This document shows positions 1-10,224 of a DNA stretch of 64,000 nt, piece by piece. The position numbers and the translations under genes are program-made. The DNA lies in NCBI GenBank assembly GCA_948474755.1, contig CAOLHI010000362.1, forward strand, positions 62,001-126,000. Direction: 5' to 3'. Position 1 is the first letter of the stretch, and each line of letters starts with the position of its first letter. The DNA comes from Ctenosaura bakeri. Lineage: Eukaryota; Chordata; Lepidosauria; Squamata; Iguanidae. Below the pieces are notes generated by a model. It was given only the letters and a program-made list of their open reading frames with translations. It made no database searches and was not told where the DNA came from.

Positions 1-580
1 ACTATAATGTATAAGTACTAAGTACTGTTATTAAAAAAAATAGTTATCATCACAGCACCTGCCTTGACAGGAAAATGGTAAGAAGTAACTTCACATTGCA
101 TTCAAAACAGGAATCATCTGTTTACTGTGAACCAAATTGCTGATCTGTACATTTGCACTGTTATTCGTATATAATATAGTGTACATGTATTCTTTCAGTG
201 GCCTGACTATACATTACTCCTATAGTATTACAGTCAATTGAGAAACAGTAGAAGTAGAGAATTTGAGGGTTTTACGTAGATGGATTTTATTTAATGAGAA
301 AGTACTCCTAAAAGTTTTGTTGCTGCAGAGATAATTTCTAGAATGTTCAGTGAGGCTTGCATAGGATTGTTCAATCTGTATACCTTGCTAGTTTTATTTT
401 AATACTTACAAGTTGTCCAGAAGTGTTAAATGTTTTGTTAAAATGTTATCTCTGACATATTCAAGTGGAGTAAAAATGCTAATTAAATCCTGAAAACAAT
501 TTCTTTAATAAAGAAGGAAAAAGAAGGAAGGAACCAATATTAACTACTTGGACTGAGTATACTACTTAAGTTTCAAAGTA
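1..580. other. Unassigned AT-rich sequence
   Basis: No repeat family, exon or RNA gene was recognised here. The sequence is AT-rich with a short purine tract near 513-535. It ends at the TA target site of the next element. Confidence 0.5.
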
Positions 581-829
581 CAGTTGGCCCATATCCATAT
601 CTGCAGATTCTATATCCACAGATTCAACTAACCACAGCTTGAAAATATGCCAAAAAAACAAACAAACCCACACACCTCCAAAAATCAAATGTTGATTTTG
701 CCATTTGATATAAGAGATGCCATTTTACCACACCATTGTACATGATGAGACTTGGGCATCGCTGAATTTTGGTATCCACATGTGTATGTGTCCTGGAACC
801 AAACCTTAGTGGATACCAAGGGCCCACTG
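581..829. mobile_element. Tigger-like (pogo/TcMar) non-autonomous DNA transposon
   Basis: The element starts with CAGTTGGCCC and ends with GGGCCCACTG, which are near-perfect inverted termini. It is flanked by TA on both sides (579-580 and 830-831), the TA duplication expected of Tc1/mariner-type elements. Just inside the termini the two ends carry the 'tatcc' and 'ggata' words typical of Tigger/MER2-like elements. The interior has no transposase frame, and the 67-residue reverse frame within it is chance. The family name rests on recall of the terminal consensus. Confidence 0.8.
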
Positions 830-1279
830 TACAATAAAAATAGGAGGGAATGGATTCTTGGGCCCAGCTTTTCGTTGCACAGCTCTGGGCTAGAATTAAG
901 CTGCTGCTGCTGAATACTTTGTCAAAGTATTAGCTATAGTTTGGCCCTCCATTGCCTTAACTAGTTTTATTCAACCCTCAACCTGTGGTCCCCTCCCTCC
1001 TTTCCTTTTTTTCCACTCTCCCATTCTCCCTCAGAATTAACTTGCCAAAAATTCCCCCTTCAGAATTTCTTATGGCAGTTCTTGAGGGACAAAAAAGGGT
1101 TTGCTCCAGGCATGCTGTAAGAGGCTGCACTTGGTGTGGTTACATAAAGTGAAGAGGTGTTAGCAATGTTAACTCTTAACTTCTTTTGTTTTCTCATGCC
1201 AAAGGAAAATGGGTGGGTGGGAATCTCACATGAAAGGGAAGAGTAATGTTGCCACAATGAGAACTGGAGACAACTAGTC
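830..1279. other. Unassigned sequence
   Basis: I saw nothing recognisable. There is a short CTG run near 901-912 and a pyrimidine-rich tract near 985-1035. Confidence 0.5.
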
Positions 1280-1391
1280 TACCTTTAATGGTTGTATAGA
1301 TGTGGGAATTTCAGCAGGTGTTGCTTCTAGTGCAAACCGGTGACAAACAATACCTGCTGAAATTCCTGCTTCTATACAACCATTAAAGGTA
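1280..1391. repeat. Palindromic MITE-like hairpin
   Basis: Two arms of about 40 bp, at 1280-1321 and 1350-1391, are inverted copies around a spacer of roughly 28 bp. The outer word tacctttaatgg on the left matches ccattaaaggta on the right. The shape is that of a short palindromic MITE. I could not define a target duplication or name the family. Confidence 0.6.
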
Positions 1392-1429
1392 CAAGAGCCC
1401 TCTCTAGTTTTCACTCTGGCAACCCTAGG

Positions 1430-1545
1430 GATATTATTTTATTTATGTGTAGTGGTGGTATTTCGGAGGAAGGAATTGGCAAAACCATCTCTGAGTATTC
1501 CTATTCACCATAAGTTGACAGGCGGCTTGAAGACACACGCTGACA
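1430..1545 (+). mobile_element. SINE 3' fragment (5S-type SINE with BovB-like tail)
   Basis: The block with ggaaggaattggcaaaacc, a 'ctctgagtattcc' word and then 'cataagttgacaggcggctt' matches, word for word, the tail half of the better-preserved 5S-headed SINE at 10825-11012. The 5S-like head is missing here. Identification is by comparison within the window. Confidence 0.6.
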
Positions 1546-1765
1546 AAGACACTGTTTTTGGTCACTGTAGGAGATAATCTGCACTTTTGCTCTCTGATAA
1601 GATTCTACACCCCAGGAAATTCTTGAGTCCCCAAATTTCTAGTATCACAAAGCGTGAGCTGTTGAAAATGGTTCACACCTAAAACACCTAGAATGGTTCC
1701 ATTTCTTTTGTTTGCATTCCTGTGGTAACTTTGCCTGCTCCCCCTCTTTTTAGATGACTAAATTG

Positions 1766-2265
1766 CATACCCACCAATATTTCAGAGATAAAAATTGGAA
1801 CGTGTGTGGCCAAGCTTGCTAAAGATGACAAAAGTTATTAATAAGAAAGAACACACAAGCTAGGGAGACTGTAGCAGTTTGCTTTTACCTCAGCTGACTG
1901 GGGCCATTTCCGCACTAGACTGTTACAGTGCTATTATTCCTCAAAGGCCTCTCCCTAAACTGCAAAGCCCAGGATTCAATAGGATGTTGAATGTGGAATA
2001 ATAGCACTATAACAGTCTGGTGTGGAAATGGCCTGGTAAGGACAAGATTCTGCCCCCTTCTCTTCAATCCTCTTACTGAGTTACTTGAAAACAGGCTACT
2101 TCTGGATTTTAAACTTGATTTGCAGCAATTGAAGTAAGCTGGGGACAAAAGAGGAAAGCAGGTGGAGGAGAGAGAAATGAAGGCATTTTAAAAGCAGCTG
2201 GAAAGTGGGATGATAGAAGATTAATCGGGATTGTCTCAGCTAAATCAGGACTTCTGGAGGATATG
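1766..2265 (+). mobile_element. Repeat family X, copy 1 (probable DNA transposon)
   Basis: Several copies of this family occur in the window. The shared pattern begins near catactctccaac and ends near gttggagagtatg, so the termini look like inverted repeats. This copy begins catacccaccaat and ends ggaggatatg. It carries the family words gtgtggccaagc, gcagtttgcttttacc and gcaattgaagtaagct. A GGCC-type MITE sits inside it at 1902-2033. No coding frame is seen. A transposon origin is inferred from the inverted termini. Confidence 0.6.
1902..2033. mobile_element. GGCC-type palindromic MITE with TGG target duplication
   Basis: It begins ggccatttccgcacta and ends with the inverted form tgtggaaatggcc. 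The 3-bp sequence tgg lies on both sides (1899-1901 and 2034-2036). The two halves are inverted copies that include the 'tagtgctattattcc' word. A 3-bp duplication fits PIF/Harbinger-like elements, but the class is inferred. It is inserted in family X copy 1. Confidence 0.8.
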
Positions 2266-2430
2266 AAACTGTTATTTGTAAATGCTGAACTTTAACGCTC
2301 AGTTAAATGCTACTTTAATGCTAGAAATTAGGCAACTGAAGGAAAATTTTATGGAGGGGAGTGGAATACTTATTTGGGGGCAATGTTCTCATTTTACCCT
2401 GCTCCCATAACTATACAACTGCAAACACAC

Positions 2431-2988
2431 AGGATTTAAAACAATGAGGGGGTGCTGTTTTGTTGCAGGGACAATTCAAAGGTAGAAAAATAGGATGGGT
2501 TCTTTTTATCCTTGTGAGCAATCAGGCTTTCTTTTTCTTTTCTTTTTTTGCCTGCTGAGTGCATGCCTCTCTTCCAGCAATTGGTGTCTCGCTGACATGA
2601 TGGAGGCAGAAACTCTGACAGGGTTTGGGGAATCCTCAACAGATTTTCTTGCCTTGTTGAAACAGCCTGTCTTGCCTGTAAACAAGACACAGCCACATTT
2701 TCTTTGCAATGCTTCCAGAGTTGTCTGTTTGCATAAACCTGCTGTGTTTGGTCTATAGCTGCACCCTTGATCTAGTTTTAATAGGATACTTGGGTAAAAC
2801 TCAGGAATGAACATAGGTACAGAGATTCTCACAAACATCTGGATGAATGTACACACAGTGTGTAATACAAGTACAGTGTAACGTGTGAACACACCTTTAG
2901 TGAATGGATAATAAATAAGTATTTTTTCCTAAGAGAGAACCTGAGAGAACTCAAAGCAAGGCAGTTTATTGTCAAGAGCACAGAGATG
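2431..2988. other. Unassigned sequence
   Basis: There are open frames on both strands (2495-2758 plus, 2506-2892 minus) with no recognisable domain. They overlap each other and look like chance. No repeat was identified. Confidence 0.5.
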
Positions 2989-3660
2989 GGCCTTTCACAC
3001 TACACAGTGATAGTGCTGTACAGTTGGCCCCCCAAATTCAGTAGGATTAGGGACTCAGGACCCCCACGAAAGTGAAAAAAAACTGCAAATATCAAAATGT
3101 GTGTGTGTCTGTGGAAAGGGGGACAAGGCATGGTGAGGAGAATGGGCATCCAGGGTCCAAATCAGGTTAGGGAATGGAGAGAGAAAGGGCGTGGGTCATC
3201 ATGGTGGCCCTATACTTCCTCTCTCTTGCCCATCTCCAGCCTTGGGTATGGGGAGCATTGGGAGGGTTTGTGATGCTGAGAAACTGGGGTGTGAGCTGCC
3301 CTTAGCTGGCCAGCAGTGGCTGGTAGAGGAGGAGGATCAGAGGTGGTATTTTAAAGGGCTGCATAGCCTGATCAGAGCCCCTGAGAGGGAAAGGTCCCCT
3401 GGAAAACAGGTGCTTGAGGTAGGAGGGCAGGGGTTGGAAAAACTAGCTAATGATCAAATCTGTTAATATTAAACCCACAAATGTGGAGGGCTGACTGTGT
3501 TCCACTTTAACCTCCATGGCTGCATCCTATGGAATCCTGCAATTTGTGGTTTGGTGAGGCTCTATCACTTTCTGGCTGAGGTTTCTAAATATCCTTCCCT
3601 AAACTGCAAATCCCAGAACCATGGTAGTAAAAAGTGCAATACAGTGCTACAATTGTTTAG
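2989..3660 (+). mobile_element. GGCC-type MITE split by a Tigger-like element
   Basis: The left piece (2989-3020) begins ggcctttcacactacac. The right piece (about 3500-3660) resumes with ttccactttaacctccat and ctatggaatcctgc. Compared with other copies in the window, such as 17818-18046, the two pieces join smoothly once the inserted element at 3021-3497 is removed. The right terminus is lost where an L2 fragment begins. Confidence 0.7.
3021..3497. mobile_element. Tigger-like non-autonomous element nested in a MITE
   Basis: It begins CAGTTGGCCC and ends GGGCTGACTG, with TA before (3019-3020) and TG after (3498-3499), a slightly decayed TA duplication. The 3' part reads as 'aatctgttaatattaaaccc', then 'aatgtggagggctgactg'. 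That layout is shared with 14427-14956 and 19230-19484. The interior has no transposase. Confidence 0.7.
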
Positions 3661-3960
3661 CGTGCTGCCCCACTTGTGGAATGCCCTCCTCTTGGATGTC
3701 TGTCTGGTGCCAACTTTTGTTTCTTTTTGTGCCAAGTTGAGTCATGACTTTACTTTCAAGCACACACATGGTTTTGAAACTCTCCTAGCCTTTTAAAGCT
3801 GTTTTAATTTGTTTTAATTGTTTCATATGTTTTATCTTGTTTAAAGTATTTATTAATTTTCTTTTGGGATTGTTTGAATTGCTTATATTGATTTATCTCT
3901 TTGGTGACCTGAGATTTCATTCTAAAAGGGCAGGAGGAAAATATTCAAATAATAAACGAA
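3660..3960 (+). mobile_element. L2-like LINE, 3' end fragment
   Basis: The sequence has 'acttgtggaatgccctcctc', then a run of 'gttttaatt' words, then a 'gggcaggaggaaaatattcaaataataaa' type ending. This matches the usual pattern of the L2 3' untranslated end in reptiles, closing in an AATAAA-like repeat. It is heavily decayed, and the assignment rests on recalled family structure. Confidence 0.55.
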
Positions 3961-4336
3961 CAAACACAATGTGAACGTACCCTTGGTTTTTGACATGGGT
4001 GGTTATAAAAACAAAACACTCCTCTGACTTTCCCGCTTACGTTTGTATCACAACATTTCACATAAGTGAGGAAACCACAATTCATGTGACACTGCTGCAA
4101 AGTCCAGTCACATTCAGGAACAAACATCAAATCCTGTATAACTTTGTTCTCTGGGGGTCCCGGGGGGGGGTGCCCAAATAACCCAAACACAAACACAATT
4201 CTGGGGAGAATTAGCTGGAGCACTCACTAAAGCTAGCGAGAGGCAGGGTAACGTAGCAGGGATCTTGCAACCCAGCGTCTACGGGGTCAGGTCAGTCAAA
4301 CAGTCAGACAGGTTTTAAAATAGCAAAAATGATGTT

Positions 4337-4342
4337 TTTATT
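4337..4342 (-). promoter_or_regulatory. Polyadenylation signal of the reverse-strand LTR
   Basis: TTTATT on the plus strand is AATAAA on the minus strand. It aligns with the AATAAA of the two plus-strand LTR copies. Confidence 0.6.
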
Positions 4343-4574
4343 AAAAGACAAACAAACAGTAAAGACACCACAATCACACAGTTAATGGAAGAATTGGAAA
4401 TAAGGATTTTCGGGGGAAATGGGTGATACGACACCTTTCTCGTAGTCCTGAAGAAGCTTGAAGATGGTAGGGAAGAAACTCAGCATGATTCGCCGAGGGG
4501 AGCTCGCCAGACAAAGTGGCAGCAAGGCAGGATGGAAGTCCGGAGTGATCCGAGGTGGTCTTGGAATCGGGGGG

Positions 4575-4581
4575 TTATATA
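4575..4581 (-). promoter_or_regulatory. TATA box of the reverse-strand LTR
   Basis: The plus-strand word ttatata gives TATATAA on the minus strand. It lies about 410 bp after the LTR start and about 235 bp before the polyadenylation signal, as expected for the U3/R boundary. Confidence 0.6.
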
Positions 4582-4997
4582 GGGTGAATTGTGACTGCAG
4601 GCCATGCCATACTCAGTGAGAACAATGCAAGTTTGGAGTGGGACAAAGCTTTGGAAAAGGTCAAGTTTAACATGATTGGCTTAGCACTGAATCAACAATA
4701 GTGTAGCCAGTTCGGCTTTGTAAGACTATCGGCTCAGAGCCAGGCGCCTTTGTTAGTGTCACGCTTAAGCAAAAGGGTGTTTGCAGGAGAGGTCCCTGAA
4801 GCAACGGGGTGCTCTGTTCTGCATGCCTAGGTGGAGAATGGAATGTCCAACAATTACCGGCCGCGCCTGTGTACATGCTTGTCCGGAGGCCTCGCAAACA
4901 CGTGGAGTGGGGTGGCAGAGGAAGGCCGAATGGTTTTGATATCAAAAAGTGATATCTAGTGCTATCACCGGGTAGGCCTGGGCCGAAGTAACACCTG

Positions 4998-5344
4998 TTT
5001 CTATGCTTATATCCCAGCATAGTTCTTAAAGGATTAAGAGACAGTCACAATTGCTGCCCTAACATTAGGCAGTGTGAACTGGTCACTTCACCATCAGTCA
5101 TCTGGTGTTCAAAAACAGGACTGTAATGTCCCAGGCAGCCTGAATTGTATCCCTAAGCTTTTCTGCTAGCCTCAGGTAGAATGGAGCATTCTGTCTCCTT
5201 ACTCACATTGAAGTAGGATTCAATTCCTAGTCCAGTCAGCTTCTGCATATGAAATGTAGGGAGCATTGTTTTATCCACTGCCTCACACAACAAAATGTCT
5301 TGGACCAGGCATGTTCACACTGCTTTAATTTTGGGCCTTTTCAT
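4998..5344. other. Unassigned sequence
   Basis: Nothing was recognised between the LTR target duplication and the hAT-like element. Confidence 0.5.
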
Positions 5345-5529
5345 ACAGTGCTACTCAAAGTGTTGGTCTCTGGACCACTGCTGGTCTCTGAGCCATTGGC
5401 TGCCTAGCTCTAGTGAGTTTCCAGGAAAGAAAGAAACATTGGTAGTCAGTGGGAACAAATATGATGCTGGTCCCTGGCACAATAGAAAAAAATGTTGATC
5501 CCTCACATCAGACAGTTTGAGAAGCACGG
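5345..5529. mobile_element. hAT-like MITE
   Basis: The left end cagtgctactcaaagtg and the right end gtttgagaagcacgg are inverted versions of each other. They resemble MER5-like hAT termini, as does the internal 'ggtctctggaccactgctgg' wording. I could not confirm an 8-bp target duplication. There is no transposase frame. Confidence 0.55.
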
Positions 5530-5645
5530 CTTTATTGAACTTAGATGGGGGACATCTTTTAACTATCCCATAGACTTTTCCCTCCATTTTCTCACTCTGA
5601 CGTTCCCACACTTGTCCAGTTGACTCTAATTTAACCATCTCACAG

Positions 5646-5888
5646 AGAGAGTGTGCTATAGTGGTCTGAACACTGAACTGCATGTAACTCTGGAGACCAG
5701 AGTTTGAATCCCTGCTCTGCCATGGAAACTCACTGGATAACTTTGGGTGAGTCACACTCTCTCAGCCTCAGAAGACAGCAAAAAAACCCCCGCTTCTGAA
5801 CCAATCTTGCTGAAGAAACCCTATGATCGGTTCCCCTTAGGGTCACCATAAGTCCAAAACTACTTGAAGGCACATAACAACAATAACC
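5646..5888 (+). mobile_element. tRNA-headed SINE with BovB-like tail (Sauria type)
   Basis: The head carries an A-box-like 'gctatagtggtctgaacac' and a B-box-like 'gagtttgaatcc' near 5700-5712. The body continues 'gccatggaaactcactgg' and a 'ctctctcagcctcag' word. The tail reads 'cataagtccaaaac', then 'cttgaaggcacataacaaca'. Order and wording match the other SINEs in this window. It would be RNA polymerase III driven and mobilised by the BovB LINE, which is established for this SINE group. Confidence 0.85.
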
Positions 5889-6319
5889 ATCTCACACCAC
5901 ACCATTCTCCATTCTTCCTCAGTCTCCTTCTGTGGTGAACAGAAATAGGCCTTCCAGAGAACTAGGGATTTGCACATCAATCCCTTTCAAAGATACAAAC
6001 CCCATGTTACATTACAGAGCCTCACACCTGACTCTTTGTATGTGGCTGAAGTGTTCCCTGGCTCAGACGTCTAGCAGCAAACACATTCGAAAGTATCAGA
6101 ATCGACCCTTCCTTCTTCCTCTCTATCCTGAGACACGGGAAGGAGGAAGGAAGGAACCAAGTCTCCACTTGTGTAGAAAAAGAATCCATCAAGATTATTT
6201 CTGTATCATCATGCTAAGTAAGGCATAATGGCTTTGGGTGTTATGAAGTGTTAGCAAGTGGTTAAATATATAGTTTATTATTGATGTTTTGCTACTGCCA
6301 AGGAAAGAAGGGGAAAGAT
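5889..6319. other. Unassigned sequence
   Basis: No repeat or exon was recognised. There is a short purine-rich ggaagg run near 6140-6158. Confidence 0.5.
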
Positions 6320-6358
6320 ATGTGTGTGTTTGTGTGTGCGTGTGTGTGTGTGTTTGTT
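6320..6358. repeat. Imperfect (TG)n microsatellite
   Basis: A run of about 39 bp of TG with a few TT and GC interruptions. Confidence 0.9.
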
Positions 6359-6677
6359 TCAAATGCCAAAATAACTTGGGTAATGAAAACATGATTATCC
6401 TTACATTTTAAAAGCAGTTTAGGTACTAGAATGGGGAGGGGAATCACATTTTATTCTACCTCAGGGAAATGGAATGATTTGGGCCAGCACAGAGCATCCT
6501 CTACCAGACAATTGATCCTTCGGCTGTCCATCAGTGAGATCAAACTAGAAGTTAAGAGCAATGTGTAATTCATTAAATTAACTCTTTTCACTTTCCACAA
6601 CAAGATTTCCTCAGAGTTACATGACTCAGCAAACAGACATGCATATAAAGCTTGTGTTTGTCTTCCAATGGCCAATT

Positions 6678-6702
6678 ACACACACACACACACACACACA
6701 CA
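6678..6702. repeat. (AC)n microsatellite
   Basis: An uninterrupted AC run of about 12 units. Confidence 0.95.
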
Positions 6703-7062
6703 AATGCTAAATGCAGGATAAAGGGATGAGAAAACTCATGTGCTATTACAAATAAATGTATTTCACCACTTGAGAGAACAGCACTGCAAAAATGCATCTT
6801 CTAGTTCAGGGGTTGCCAAGTGTGGCTTGTGGGCTGCATATACTCCCCAGTCTTTTTTATTTCACGGTTCACCAGTGTGCCCCATCTTTTCTTCCAAATA
6901 AAATTGATAGTGCAGTTGGATGGCAAAATGCACTTGCAGTCAATGGTGAAAGTAATAATATTCAGTATTATATAATAGCTATAGTAAATATAATATTCAA
7001 TAGCCAATCATATAGTCAGTATCAAATTGAAATTAATTTAAGTTTTATTTATATTTATCTAC
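6703..7062. other. AT-rich sequence with a hAT-like end
   Basis: Near 6812-6840 the wording caggggttgccaagtgtgg resembles the terminus of reptile hAT elements. The rest is AT-rich and unassigned up to the L1 target duplication. Confidence 0.35.
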
Positions 7063-7079
7063 AATAACAGCCTGAGCCA

Positions 7080-9558
7080 AAGAACTACTGCCCTATTTCA
7101 CTTTTAAATACAGATTATAAAATATTTGCTTCAATTCTGGCAGAAAGACCTAAAAGAGTACTACAAGAAATTATACATGAGGATCAGAATGGCTTTCTCC
7201 CAAAGATATCCATAAAAGATAACATTAGAACTGTACTTAACATAACTGAATACTACGAAAAACATAACAAACGGAAATTGGCATTGATATTTGTGGATGT
7301 GGAAAAAGCATTTGACATGATTAATTGGACTTTTTTGAAAACAGTTGTAAAAAAAATAGAAGCTGGAACTAAATTCATTTCTTGGATTGAAGCAATATAT
7401 AATCAACAGCAAGCTCAATTAGTGATAAATGGAGAAAAAACAAAATCGATAGAAGTTTAAAAAGGGACAAGACAGGGCTGTCCTTTATCTCCTCTATTAT
7501 TCATTATGACTTTGGAATTACTCAATAATATGATCAGAAGTGATAATACTATCAAATGAGTCCAGATTAAAAACTCAAAAGCATTTGCTGATGACTTAGC
7601 GTTGTTTTTGGACGACCCTTTAAGTAGTACTAAACATCTGATTGAAACAATTAATGAATACGGTGAATTCTCCGGATTCAAGATTAACAAAGAGAAAACA
7701 GTATTGATAACAAAGAATATGAGTGACAAAGAAGAGAAGGAAATAACACAAATAACAGGTTTCAATAAAGGACAAAAGGCAAAGTATCTAGGTATCTGGA
7801 TTGCCAAGAGGAATAATGAACTATTCTATAACAATTATGAAAAAAAAATGGAAAGAAATAATCAAGGACCTGGAAAATTGGACACGTTTGCAGCTGTCCT
7901 TAATGGGGAGAATGGCAGTTATAAAAATGAATGTTCTCCCTAAGATGATCTATCTTTTTCAAAATCTCCCTATCATCATGAACAATAAACCTTTTGCACA
8001 ACGGAAGAGGGAATTATCCAAATTCATTTGGGAAGGACATAAACCCAGTATAAGATGGAAGACCATGACAGATTCAGTATCAAGGGGAGGAGCTGGACTA
8101 CCGGACTTACATATCTATTATAAGGCTGTGGCAATGACGTGGATAAAAGATTGGGTTAGTCTACAAAATTCAAAAATCCTCGCACTCGAGGGGGCCAATC
8201 TTAGAATGGGTTGGCATGCCTACGTGTTCTATGATAAAGCAGCGATAGACAAGGAATTTTCACATCACTTTATTAGGATATCATTATTAAAGATATGGAA
8301 TGACTACAAGAAAAAAAAAAACATAAGGCAACTTCCATTATGGCTGTCCCCTCAGGAAGCATTCTTTGGAAGATGGACAGAGACAGAAAACTGGTTAAGG
8401 TACAAGGACATTATTGTAAAAACAACAGTAAATATACCTAAGATAAAAACAAGAAAAAAACTGGAAAGAGAAGGAATAATACTTAATTGGTTTCCATTAA
8501 TGGAAAGATTTCAGTTGGATGTAAAAACTTATGGAATTGAGCAAAAAGAGAAAGACAGAATGATAACATGGCTATTTGAAACCTCCCCACATTTATTATC
8601 TCATATTTATCAAGAAATTTTAGAACAAGAAAGGGAAGAAGAAGCTACAAAGATAACAATGATCACATGGGCTCAAAATATTGGGCAATCAATTCAGTTA
8701 GAACGTTGGGAGCAGAGTTGGAGAACAATACAGAAATTTACAGTTGCCCAAAATTTAAAAGAAAATTATTTTACATTGCTTCATAGATGATAAATGACAC
8801 CAGATAAACTTATCAGAATTTATAAAACGGGAAATGGTCAATGCTGGAAATGCCAGAATGAGGCTGATACGATGTTTCATATGTGGAGGTCATGTAACAA
8901 AGCAAGGAAATATTGCGGGGAAATACATAATAAGATATGTATAACACTGAAGATACAATTTGATAAAACTCCAGAAATGTATTTATTGAACATGATACAT
9001 ATGATTGATAGAACAACACAAAAGAAATAATGACGGATTATTCTTTATATGATTACGACAGCAATAGAATTCGCTAAATTATGGTAAACTCATGAAACTC
9101 CAAAAATTGATCAATGGTGGGCTACTCTCATTGAAAATAGAAATACAAATATAGTCTCACAGAGACTAAAGGGGAAAACTGATGAAGACATATAGAGAGA
9201 ATAGGAATTAGTGATGGATAATTGATGGGTACTAACTAGTGAGGAAAATATAACGGGAAGATATGGAAAAGACGAAGTTTAATATAGTAATGAGTCATTG
9301 GGATAATGGATAGACAGTATATAAAACTGTAAAATGAGTATGATTAATAATTCTTGTGAAATGGATGTATTGCAGAAATTAACATAAATATTATCATATA
9401 ATTATTGTAGCACAGTTTCTTTTTTGATTATTAGTGTGTGAAAGTCTAGTGAGGAGTGGAAGAACAACAAGAATGTATTCAATAATATGTACAGTATAGA
9501 TGTTTATTTGTTATTTTTATGTATTGAAATTTTAATAAAAATATACATATATATAAAA
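7080..9558 (+). mobile_element. 5'-truncated L1 LINE with 17-bp target duplication
   Basis: The element contains the last part of the L1 reverse transcriptase domain, the C-terminal region of ORF2 and a 3' end running into an AT-rich tail (…aataaaaatatacatatata). A 17-bp duplication, aataacagcYtgagcca, lies at 7063-7079 and 9559-9575 with one difference. The right copy overlaps the first bases of a SINE, so the L1 inserted at the SINE 5' edge. The 5' end is missing, the usual outcome of incomplete reverse transcription. Confidence 0.93.
7083..9195 (+). pseudogene. L1 ORF2 remnant (reverse transcriptase and C-terminal region)
   Basis: In L1 elements this protein is the endonuclease and reverse transcriptase that copies the element at nicked chromosomal DNA. 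The endonuclease part is absent here. Visible landmarks are FVDVEKAFD (about 7290-7316), GCPLSPLLF (about 7480-7506) and the catalytic FADD inside AFADDLALF (about 7580-7606). Further on come GRMAVIKMNVLPKMIYLFQN and GGAGLPDLHIYY, and the C-terminal cysteine region CWKC…MFHMWRSC (about 8842-8895). The frame is broken by stops at 7458-7460 and 7557-7559. A frameshift follows at the nine-A run 7840-7848, then stops at 8788-8793 and 9028-9033. The longest uninterrupted piece is 329 residues (7801-8790). It cannot make a working protein. The FADD residues themselves are intact, so loss came from frame damage rather than active-site change. Confidence 0.92.
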
Positions 9559-9570
9559 AATAACAGCTTG

Positions 9571-9760
9571 AGCCAGCATGGTTTAGTGGTTTGACTATGA
9601 CCTGGAGACCAGAGTTCAGTTCCCCATTTGGCCATGGAAACCCCACTGGGTGACCTTGGGTGCATCACACATTCTCAACCCCAGAAAACCCCATGATAGG
9701 TTTGCCTTATGGTTGCTGTAAGTCAGAAACAACTTGAAGGCACACAACAACAATAACAAC
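9571..9760 (+). mobile_element. tRNA-headed SINE with BovB-like tail
   Basis: It starts agccagcatggtttagtgg, has the 'ctggagaccagagttcagtt' B-box region, and ends in 'agtcagaaacaacttgaagg' plus a cacaacaacaataacaac tail. Its left edge holds the right-hand copy of the L1 target duplication, so this SINE is older than the L1. Confidence 0.88.
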
Positions 9761-9804
9761 TACAAATTAATGGGGGAATAGTATATGTTAATGAGTAGGT
9801 GGTC

Positions 9805-10200
9805 ATTTGTTTGTTTGCTGTTGTTAATCGCCATGAAGTTGGCTTTGACATACAGCAACCCAATGAATAACAACTGGCTGTCAACAGACTTGCTCAGGTC
9901 TTGCAGTCTCAGGGCAACCTTGGCTTCCTTGATTGAATCAGTTCAATCTGTAATGGGGTCTTCCTCTTTCACCACTACCTTCCACCTTCACCTTTCCCAG
10001 CTTTATTAACTTTTCCAGTGAGTCATGTCATCTTGGGATATGTCCAAAGCACAATAGCCTTGGTGTAGTAATCTTTGCTTTTATGGAGAGTCCATGCTCA
10101 GTTTGCTCTTGGACCCATCATTTCTCATTCTGTCAGTTTTCTTCACTGTCCAGTTATTATTATTTGTTACATCACACACACAGACGCAGAGAAAATTAAT
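9805..10200 (-). mobile_element. RTE-BovB LINE fragment, reverse strand
   Basis: The wording 'cgccatgaagttggctttgac', 'cagacttgctcaggtcttgca', 'gattgaatcagttcaatct' and 'ttccagtgagtcatgtcatc', then 'ggatatgtccaaagcacaat', follows the order of BovB-type RTE elements read backwards. It is a decayed fragment with no intact frame. BovB is the presumed mobilising partner of the SINEs here. Confidence 0.7.
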
Positions 10201-10224
10201 CTATTTTCATCTATCTTGTACAGT

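Larger units (their letters stand above)
1590..2430 (+). repeat. Repeat family Y, copy 1, split by a family X insertion
   Basis: The left part (about 1590-1765) and right part (about 2266-2430) together align with the uninterrupted block at 54800-55090. Shared words include 'caaatttctag', 'gttgaaaatggttcacac', 'tttgcctg', 'ctgaaggaaaatttt' and 'gggggcaatgt'. The 500-bp family X element lies exactly between the two halves. I do not recognise the family. Confidence 0.55.
4137..4993 (-). mobile_element. Solo LTR of an endogenous retrovirus-like element, reverse strand
   Basis: Read on the minus strand it starts tgttacttcgg. It carries a TATA box, a polyadenylation signal and a 'gggacccccag' block near its end, in the same order as the plus-strand LTRs at 12941 and 44815. 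The 4-bp sequence cctg flanks both sides (4133-4136 and 4994-4997). The 3' terminus reads ttata on the minus strand instead of the taaca of the other two copies. No internal retroviral region adjoins it, so it is a solo LTR. It is an older or divergent relative of the other two. Confidence 0.75.

Noticed and set aside
2495..2892. Opposing frames of 87 and 128 residues
   Set aside because: They overlap on opposite strands, and show no domain, no splice-supported context and no repeat family. Chance is the simplest explanation.
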